A stretch of DNA of 5,820 nt from positions 1-5,820 of the forward strand of contig JAHFUU010000188.1 of NCBI GenBank assembly GCA_023264915.1. Direction: 5' to 3'. The notes beneath the pieces are model-generated. The model was given only the letters and a program-made list of their open reading frames with translations. It was not told where the DNA came from and did no database searches. Source of the DNA: Microthrixaceae bacterium (GTDB taxonomy: Bacteria; Actinomycetota; Acidimicrobiia; Acidimicrobiales; Acidimicrobilacustridaceae). Every line of letters starts with the position of its first letter. The stretch's first letter is position 1. This document shows positions 1-4,907 of this stretch, piece after piece. Position numbers and translations under genes: made by a program.

Positions 1-2
1 CG

Positions 3-770
3 CCCGTCACCGCCTTCTTGGCCGTGGGATCCAAGGCTGCCGGATTCGTCGCCTTGATGACCCTGGTCCTCGTTGGCTTCCTGGGCCAGAGCGACATCGT
101 GGCACCTCTCATGTGGGCACTGTCCGCGTTGACCATGACAGTCGGCAACCTCATCGCCTTGCGCCAGACCAACATCGTGCGGATGCTCGCCTACTCCGGC
201 ATTGCCCAAGCCGGTTACATGCTCGCACCCCTGGCCATGGCCGGGTCGATGGCCAGACCCGACGGGGCGTTGCGGTCGGTGGTGGCCTACCTGATGATCT
301 ACGCAGCGATGAACCTCGGAGCCTTTGCGGTGGTCATAGCGCTCTCGCGGAGGACCCGCTCAGGAGAGATCGACTCGTTCCGCGGCGCATTTCGGTACGC
401 GCCCGGGATGGCTTGGTGCTTGACGATCTTCATGACATCGTTGGCTGGCATCCCGCCATTTGGGGGCTGGTTCGCGAAGTTCTCGATCTTTCAGTCGCTC
501 TTCAGCGCGAAGGAAACGAGCGCCGGCTATGTACTCGCGCTCTTGCTGGTCGTCAACTCAGTCATTGCAGCCTTCTACTACATGCGCGTTGTAAGGGTGA
601 TGGCCTTTGATCCCGCTGACGATGTCGACACGGCACCGCTCCGGGTGCCGTCCTCGCTCTTGGTGGCGGTGGCAATCACTGTCGTCATCACCGTCGCAAC
701 CGGGGTGGCCCCAGCCTTGGTCAGCTACTTCGCGAACAGCGCGTCCCTCGCCGTCCTCGGCGGGGGTTGA
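3..770 (+). CDS. nuoN: NADH-quinone oxidoreductase subunit N, C-terminal half (5' partial)
   Basis: NuoN is one of three antiporter-like membrane subunits of complex I and helps move protons across the cytoplasmic membrane while NADH reduces quinone. The frame is open from the left edge, so the true start lies outside; 255 residues are visible, about half of a usual NuoN. What is seen: a segment 'PVTAFLAVGSKAAGF' with the conserved mid-membrane lysine (codon 33-35), the 'QTNI.RMLAYS' helix, 'YAAMNLGAF', and the late 'SLAGIPPFGGWFAKF' motif with its conserved lysine (codon 477-479). About six or seven hydrophobic helices follow each other to the stop. Two positions often lysine and histidine in the QTN helix are valine and glutamine here. 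As the last subunit gene of most nuo operons, it probably ends an upstream nuo cluster. Its TGA overlaps the next gene's ATG by one base. Family assignment is very secure; NuoL and NuoM are less likely because of the SLAGIPP/GWFAKF pattern and the position at the operon end. Confidence 0.95.
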   Translation, partial: PVTAFLAVGSKAAGFVALMTLVLVGFLGQSDIVAPLMWALSALTMTVGNLIALRQTNIVRMLAYSGIAQAGYMLAPLAMAGSMARPDGALRSVVAYLMIYAAMNLGAFAVVIALSRRTRSGEIDSFRGAFRYAPGMAWCLTIFMTSLAGIPPFGGWFAKFSIFQSLFSAKETSAGYVLALLLVVNSVIAAFYYMRVVRVMAFDPADDVDTAPLRVPSSLLVAVAITVVITVATGVAPALVSYFANSASLAVLGGG

Positions 771-1903
771 TGGGCTCGCTGGTCGCCAAGCTCGCCGATC
801 GGATCGACAGGTTCGGACCGCTTCCCTTCGACGAGGTGATGGACCTGGCGCTGTATGACCCCGAGGGGGGGTTCTTCGCAACGTCCGGTTCAGCTGGCAG
901 AAGGGGTGACTTCCTGACGAGCCCCGAGGTCGGCCCGCTCTTTGGGGCAGTTCTTGCCAGGGCAATCGACTCGTGGTGGGAGAGCCTGGGGGAGCCCGAT
1001 CCGTTCCTGGTCGTCGATGCCGGCGCCGGGTCGGGCACACTTGCACGAGGGGTTCTCGCGGCGGAACCCTCGTGTTCCGGAGCGATGACCCTCGTTCTCG
1101 TCGAGAGCTCCGATGTCCTGCGAAGCCAGCATCAGCTCGGCCTACCGTTGGTTCCACCAGCGGTGGTACTTCCGGCGGCCTCGGTTCGATATGACGGTGA
1201 GCCCAAGACCGAGTCTGGGGCAGGGCCTCGCGTGGTGTCACTGCCTGGTCTTCCCGCGCTGAACTTCAAGGGTGTTGTCGTGGCCAACGAGCTGTTGGAC
1301 AATCTGCCGTTCCGCATCGTCGAGTGGGAAGACGACGGGTGGCATGAGATCCGGGTGGGCCGCGAGGGCGACGCCTTCACCGAGGTCCTTGCTCCGTGCC
1401 CAGAGCTGACGAGGATCCTTGGCCCCCTCGCGGGGCGGATACCGACCGGGGCGCGGGTTCCCGTCCAGACTGCAGCGGCATCCTGGGTCCGAACGGTGCT
1501 CGGGCGACTCACCTTGGGACGATTGGTTGTGTTTGACTACGCCGCGACGACATCGGAGCTCGTATCGCGTGAGGGCGGCTGGCTTCGTACCTTCAGGGCA
1601 CACGAGCGTGGGCTCTCCCCGCTCCAGGATCTCGGTGAGCAGGACATCACATCTGACGTTGCGATCGACCAGGTGACGCGGGACCACCCGCCGACCCTTG
1701 TCGAGAGCCAGGCTCAGTTCTTGCATCGATGGGGGATCAACGGCCTCGTCAACGAAGGCCGGCGTATCTGGCACGAGCGCGCCTCCATAGGTGACCTGGC
1801 TGCCATACGGGGCAGAAGCCGCGTGCGCGAGGCTGAAGCGCTTCAGGACCCCGATGGACTCGGTGGGTTTACGGTCCTTCATTGGGAGGTCCGCGGAACC
1901 TGA
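770..1903 (+). CDS. Class I SAM-dependent methyltransferase, MidA/NDUFAF7 family (probable complex I assembly factor)
   Basis: This 377-residue protein matches the Methyltransf_28 (COG1565) family. Seen, in ATG numbering: 'MDLALYDPEGGFF' (24-36), 'GDFLTSPEVGPLFG' (46-59), the SAM-binding motif I 'DAGAGSGTL' (83-91), 'NELLDNLPF' (173-181), 'LVVFDYA' (252-258), an 'LRTFRAHERG' stretch (272-281) and 'DITSDVAID' (292-300). These occur in the family order, and the length is normal. There is no signal peptide, so it is cytoplasmic. In mitochondria the family member NDUFAF7 dimethylates an arginine of NDUFS2, the NuoD counterpart, early in complex I assembly. The overlap of the start (ATG 770-772) with the nuoN stop (TGA 768-770) suggests translational coupling and supports the same role here; this is inference. 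A TTG at 767 would add one residue, and ATG is preferred. A run of G at 762-766 is only a weak ribosome site, which fits coupled translation. The target residue and activity are not shown by the sequence. Confidence 0.9.
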   Translation: MGSLVAKLADRIDRFGPLPFDEVMDLALYDPEGGFFATSGSAGRRGDFLTSPEVGPLFGAVLARAIDSWWESLGEPDPFLVVDAGAGSGTLARGVLAAEPSCSGAMTLVLVESSDVLRSQHQLGLPLVPPAVVLPAASVRYDGEPKTESGAGPRVVSLPGLPALNFKGVVVANELLDNLPFRIVEWEDDGWHEIRVGREGDAFTEVLAPCPELTRILGPLAGRIPTGARVPVQTAAASWVRTVLGRLTLGRLVVFDYAATTSELVSREGGWLRTFRAHERGLSPLQDLGEQDITSDVAIDQVTRDHPPTLVESQAQFLHRWGINGLVNEGRRIWHERASIGDLAAIRGRSRVREAEALQDPDGLGGFTVLHWEVRGT

Positions 1904-1932
1904 CCCCGACCGTCGTGCGGTCCGGTTCGATC

Positions 1933-1960
1933 GGCGTCCCCTCGTTCCTCGGCGGACGCC
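1933..1960. repeat. Inverted repeat downstream of the methyltransferase gene
   Basis: GGCGTCC (1933-1939) and GGACGCC (1954-1960) are a perfect 7-base inverted repeat with a 14-base loop, starting 30 bases after the methyltransferase stop. It could form a hairpin that ends or slows the nuo operon transcript. No T-run follows, so it is not a classical intrinsic terminator, and a regulatory or chance origin is possible. Confidence 0.35.
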
Positions 1961-1971
1961 CATAGGCGGGC

Positions 1972-2005
1972 CTCAGCATGAGTCTCGGGAGAGACATACG
2001 TCGTA
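1972..2005. promoter_or_regulatory. Cluster of short palindromes, candidate operator for the TetR gene
   Basis: Three small palindromes lie side by side upstream of the regulator: CTCAgcaTGAG (1972-1982), GTCTCgggaGAGAC (1982-1995) and TACGtCGTA (1997-2005). They abut or overlap a -10-like hexamer at 2004-2009. TetR-family repressors usually bind palindromes at their own promoter, so these are reasonable operator candidates. Each arm is only 4-5 bases, so chance is not excluded. Confidence 0.35.
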
Positions 2006-2009
2006 AGCT
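2004..2009 (+). promoter_or_regulatory. Candidate -10 element for the TetR gene
   Basis: TAAGCT matches the TANNNT -10 pattern and sits 6 bases before the G of a GTG at 2016, the spacing expected for a transcription start at about 2016. No convincing -35 hexamer was found about 17 bases upstream. Transcription from here would reach every candidate start of the regulator (2035 and 2077). Confidence 0.35.
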
Positions 2010-2034
2010 GGGAGTGTGACCGAATCAGGGCCAG

Positions 2035-2745
2035 GTGGCCGCGAGACCGAGCTCGAAGGGGCCGGTCACGATCGAGATGACTGATCGAGAACCGCTCAAT
2101 CATGAGCGGGTCGTGATCGCTGCGGTGGCGTTCGTCGATGACTACGGACTCGAGGCCCTGAGCATGCGGAAGCTGGGCGCGGAACTCGGTGTCGAGGCGA
2201 TGTCTCTCTACAACCATGTTGCCAACAAAGACACCCTTCTCGACGACGTTCTCGACTTCGTCCTTCGGGAGATCGAGTTGCCTGATCGCTCCCTGAGCTG
2301 GGACAGCCAACTTCGGGTGCTGGCTCACGCCTTCCGCAGGGCGGGTCTCCGGCACCCCGGCGTGCTGCCCTTGTTCGGACAGCGCGCCATCCGTTCAGTT
2401 GAAGGTTTCGCCCCGCTCGAGCGCGCTTATGACATCCTGCGTTCTGCTGGGCTCGACCCTGACGACGCGCTCGACGCGTTCATCACGGCATCGTCTTACG
2501 TGCTGGGGTTCGTTCAGACCGAGCTCGGTGGCCTTCGAGACGTTGCCGAAGGTCGCAGTATCGACTTCTCGATGATCGATCTCGGGGAACACCCAAGGCT
2601 GGTCGAGATGGGCGTCGCTTTCGCGAACCGGGACGGTGCCCGCGAGTTCGAGTTCGGCTTGGACCTCATAATCCAGGGCGTGGAACTCCGCATCGCAGGC
2701 TACGAGCGACACGGGATCGCGCAAGAACCCTCAAGTACGACCTGA
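2035..2745 (+). CDS. TetR/AcrR-family transcriptional regulator with TetR_C-type ligand domain
   Basis: A 236-residue one-component repressor. The N-terminal helix-turn-helix is seen at residues 41-69, including 'ALSMRKLGAELGVEAMSLY' followed by 'NHVANKDTLLDDV', the classic TetR recognition region. The rest is helical and resembles the Tet-repressor C-terminal domain common in actinobacteria, including 'LRHPGVLPLF' (105-114), where an unknown small ligand would bind. The start is uncertain. GTG 2035 is listed because 13 of the 14 codons before the internal ATG at 2077 end in G or C, with AGGG four bases upstream. The ATG gives a 222-residue protein starting 'MTDREPLNHERVV', just ahead of the first helix, which also looks natural. 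The gene is preceded by small palindromes suited to autoregulation. Its regulated genes are unknown; TetR regulators often control a neighbour, but the flanking genes are a methyltransferase in a nuo operon and a convergent cyclase, so no target is obvious. Confidence 0.88.
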   Translation: MAARPSSKGPVTIEMTDREPLNHERVVIAAVAFVDDYGLEALSMRKLGAELGVEAMSLYNHVANKDTLLDDVLDFVLREIELPDRSLSWDSQLRVLAHAFRRAGLRHPGVLPLFGQRAIRSVEGFAPLERAYDILRSAGLDPDDALDAFITASSYVLGFVQTELGGLRDVAEGRSIDFSMIDLGEHPRLVEMGVAFANRDGAREFEFGLDLIIQGVELRIAGYERHGIAQEPSSTT

Positions 2746-2746
2746 A

Positions 2747-4675
2747 TCAGGGTTTGGGTGTCTCGTTGAGCGGCTGCTCCATCTGGTGTTGGTTGGCGAA
2801 CGCTCCTGAGATGTCGGGGTCTGGTGAACGGTGGCTGTCCCCTTCTGGCCCTTCGCCGCTCCATCGAGTTGCCTCGGATGCCTCCCCGTGGGCTGCCGCT
2901 GCCTCTCCGTCGACCATGATGCAGTTGCGGCCGGCGCGCTTGGCGCTGTAAAGCGCGGCATCTGCAACGGCGATCATCTCATCGAACGTAGATCCGGCAC
3001 TATGGTCGGTCAGCCCCCAACTGGCAGTGAATGGCATGCTCTGGACCTGTTCGATCTCGATGGCCAGCGCTGACTGCAGACGTTCCAGTGCCGCCAGTGC
3101 TTCGTGGATGTTCGTGTCGGGCAGCAGGACGACGAACTCCTCGCCGCCGTAGCGAGCCGGGATGTCACCGGGACGGAGGTTGTCCTTCATGACCTTGGCG
3201 AACAGCCGCAGCGCACGGTCGCCTGCCTCATGACCATAGGTGTCGTTGAGATCCTTGAAGTGGTCGAGATCAGCGATTGCAACGCTGAACGCGTTCTCAT
3301 CCAGCATCAGGCTGCGCGCCTTGGATTCGAGGCTTCGCCGGTTCAGCAGCCCGGTGAGGCCGTCAGTAGAGGCCTGAAGCTCGGTCATCTGGGTCACCCG
3401 CAACGTGCCCGTGCGGTTTCCGGTCTCGGACGCCAGCACGGTGAGCCGCTCGATCTGGGTGTGGTCGGGGGGCTGGTTGTCTTTGCCGACACTGTGCAAG
3501 ACACCTATCGACTGGCCGCTGAACATGACGGGGACGCACACCGCTGAGCAGGCTCCTCCCTCGTGCTCTGGGAGCTTCGGGCACACGTTCAGCATCCGGC
3601 TGCTTTCGAAGACCTGGGTCTGTCCCCTTCGGATGGCGGCGCAGCCAGTGGGTGAGTCAACGGGGCAGCCCGGCCCCCCGAGCGTCGGATTCACCTGAGC
3701 CTTGCGAAGGTGCGCCTGGGTCGAGTCGATGAGCAAGAGCTCGGCCTTGTTCTCAGGGATGATCTCCAGTACGGCTCGCCCGACCGCCGCGAGGACCTCG
3801 TCCTCAGAGTCGGTCACCTCGAGGGCTTGGCTCAGAGATGTGCGGAACGACTGACGCTCGTTGTTCTCGCGGTGGATCTTCTCTGCTTCCTCCAGCTGAG
3901 TCGTCTCAGATCTGATCTTGTGTGCCATCGGACGGAACAGCACAAGTGCAACTGTCACTGCCATCGCAAGTCCCCCGAGGAGCAGGAGTGCATCGGCGTC
4001 GCCTTGCGCGCTCACGATCGAGGAGATCTCGTCACGGTAGATCCCCACTGTCTTCTCGATGTCACGTACGGCTTCGTTCTGGGTCTGCTGGAGGAGCTGG
4101 ACCTGGGCGAGTCTGGAAGAGGTCTTGCTGCCGTCAGGTGCCTTCAGTGCCACAACCTGGTCAGCGGCATTGGCGAAGTTGGTGAGCTTCTGGTTGAGCT
4201 GGCCGGGTTCGTAGTAGACCTCGAGGAGCCGGGAAGTCATGTCCGGGGCTTGCAGCTTCAAGGCGCTGTCGCCATTGAGCAGGCCGGCCTCGGTCTGACG
4301 CAACAGGTTGACTTCCTGCTTGAGCTGGCTGGCCAGTTCTTCGATGCGGTTCCTGTCTCCGACAAACTCCGCGGGCTTGGTCTTGTCTGGGTTTCCGTCG
4401 GCGCCCTCGGGGATCTTGAAGCTCGATGCCTCGGTGTTGAGGTCCTCGGCTAGGCCTGTGATGCGATAAAGCCTGGCAGCTTGACCCGCTGCCTTCTCGA
4501 GCTGACGTGATTTCTCGTCGATCCGTTCGAGTGACCGGCTGGCCGAGGCAAAGGAGATGAACGCCGTCAAGCCGACGATGGCCAAGGCGACCAGGTATCG
4601 GTACGTGAAACGCCGGGAAAGGGGCACTCGTCTGCGGTTGCTCGCATCGGACGCGATGCGGCGCGACAACGGCAT
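2747..4675 (-). CDS. Membrane-anchored sensor diguanylate cyclase (helical sensor - GAF - GGDEF)
   Basis: Predicted to make cyclic di-GMP from two GTP in response to signals. The start is ATG 4675-4673, with GGGAG five bases upstream, giving 642 residues; a TTG at 4741 would add 22 residues but lacks this support. Order of parts: arginine-rich cytoplasmic start (1-26), membrane helix (27-45), extracytoplasmic, mostly helical region (46-226) that loosely resembles PilJ/NIT-type four-helix sensors, second membrane helix (227-247), coiled-coil linker (about 254-280), GAF domain (about 281-420) with five cysteines, GGDEF domain (about 437-590), and a hydrophilic tail (591-642). The cyclase looks active: GGEEF at 510-514, 'DLDHFKDLND' with Asp469 and Asn477, and 'GHEAGD'. 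An RxxD inhibitory site (RPGD, 501-504) lies exactly five residues before GGEEF, so product feedback inhibition is expected. No EAL or HD-GYP domain is present. It appears monocistronic, convergent with the TetR gene with a one-base gap. The sensed signal is unknown. Confidence 0.93.
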   Translation of the reverse strand: MPLSRRIASDASNRRRVPLSRRFTYRYLVALAIVGLTAFISFASASRSLERIDEKSRQLEKAAGQAARLYRITGLAEDLNTEASSFKIPEGADGNPDKTKPAEFVGDRNRIEELASQLKQEVNLLRQTEAGLLNGDSALKLQAPDMTSRLLEVYYEPGQLNQKLTNFANAADQVVALKAPDGSKTSSRLAQVQLLQQTQNEAVRDIEKTVGIYRDEISSIVSAQGDADALLLLGGLAMAVTVALVLFRPMAHKIRSETTQLEEAEKIHRENNERQSFRTSLSQALEVTDSEDEVLAAVGRAVLEIIPENKAELLLIDSTQAHLRKAQVNPTLGGPGCPVDSPTGCAAIRRGQTQVFESSRMLNVCPKLPEHEGGACSAVCVPVMFSGQSIGVLHSVGKDNQPPDHTQIERLTVLASETGNRTGTLRVTQMTELQASTDGLTGLLNRRSLESKARSLMLDENAFSVAIADLDHFKDLNDTYGHEAGDRALRLFAKVMKDNLRPGDIPARYGGEEFVVLLPDTNIHEALAALERLQSALAIEIEQVQSMPFTASWGLTDHSAGSTFDEMIAVADAALYSAKRAGRNCIMVDGEAAAAHGEASEATRWSGEGPEGDSHRSPDPDISGAFANQHQMEQPLNETPKP

Positions 4676-4680
4676 CGGAT

Positions 4681-4685
4681 CTCCC
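4681..4685 (-). promoter_or_regulatory. Ribosome binding site deciding the diguanylate cyclase start
   Basis: On the minus strand GGGAG lies five bases before ATG 4675. This favours that ATG over the in-frame TTG at 4741, which would place this purine-rich site inside the coding region. Confidence 0.7.
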
Positions 4686-4798
4686 GGTTCACCTCCGTGG
4701 CCAGCATTCCATCGGCATGCAGTGGTGCTGAATTGAGGCAACTGGGCCGATCGGATCGTCGCCGTGGGCGTTCTGACCGGCGAGTTGCGGGTTCCAGA

Positions 4799-4813
4799 AC
4801 GCGGAGATCGCGT
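4799..4813. promoter_or_regulatory. Palindrome in the divergent cyclase/acs intergenic region
   Basis: ACGCGgagatCGCGT is a perfect 5-base inverted repeat around a 5-base centre, about 125 bases upstream of the cyclase ATG and 95 bases upstream of the acs ATG. Its placement between divergent genes suits a regulator binding site; the binding protein is unknown. The 232-base gap (4676-4907) holds no convincing gene and no clear -35/-10 pair on either strand. An 8-base palindrome CCGATCGG is also present at 4747-4754. Confidence 0.35.
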
Positions 4814-4848
4814 GGGTGGAGAGAGATCTGTGTGGGATCAGAAAGGTA

Positions 4849-4872
4849 GGCTCCGGGGCCACCAAGGGAGCC
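4849..4872 (+). repeat. Inverted repeat in the probable acs leader
   Basis: GGCTCC (4849-4854) and GGAGCC (4867-4872) form a perfect 6-base stem with a 12-base loop, ending 35 bases before the acs ATG. If transcribed, it would form a leader hairpin next to, but not covering, the ribosome site at 4895-4900. A TANNNT-like TAGGCT (4847-4852) overlaps the left arm, so the element could instead be promoter-linked. No known riboswitch class is recognised. Confidence 0.3.
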
Positions 4873-4894
4873 CACCCCGAACCCGGATGTACCC

Positions 4895-4900
4895 AGGAGA
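4895..4900 (+). promoter_or_regulatory. Ribosome binding site of acs
   Basis: AGGAGA lies seven bases upstream of ATG 4908, a strong Shine-Dalgarno match at normal spacing. It fixes the acs start. Confidence 0.8.
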
Positions 4901-4907
4901 TCTCGCC

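Noticed and set aside
558..1241. 227-residue minus-strand open frame
   Set aside because: It lies opposite the end of nuoN and the start of the methyltransferase, both with clear family motifs. Its protein is rich in Arg, Pro and Ser, typical of a shadow frame in GC-rich DNA, and has no recognisable domain.
1933..1960. Rho-independent terminator after the methyltransferase
   Set aside because: The 7-base stem is real, but the loop is 14 bases and no T-run follows, so it is reported only as an inverted repeat.
1238..1963. 241-residue minus-strand open frame
   Set aside because: Antisense to the methyltransferase, with arginine-rich shadow composition and no motifs.
3104..3547. 147-residue plus-strand open frame
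   Set aside because: Antisense to the GGDEF and GAF regions, which are clearly coding on the minus strand.
3710..4453. 247-residue plus-strand open frame
   Set aside because: It is antisense to the sensor part of the diguanylate cyclase, whose frame continues through well-defined domains. The leucine- and valine-rich product mirrors the opposite strand's codons and has no recognisable family.
4849..4907. Riboswitch in the acs leader
   Set aside because: Only one short hairpin is visible and no conserved riboswitch core is recognised.
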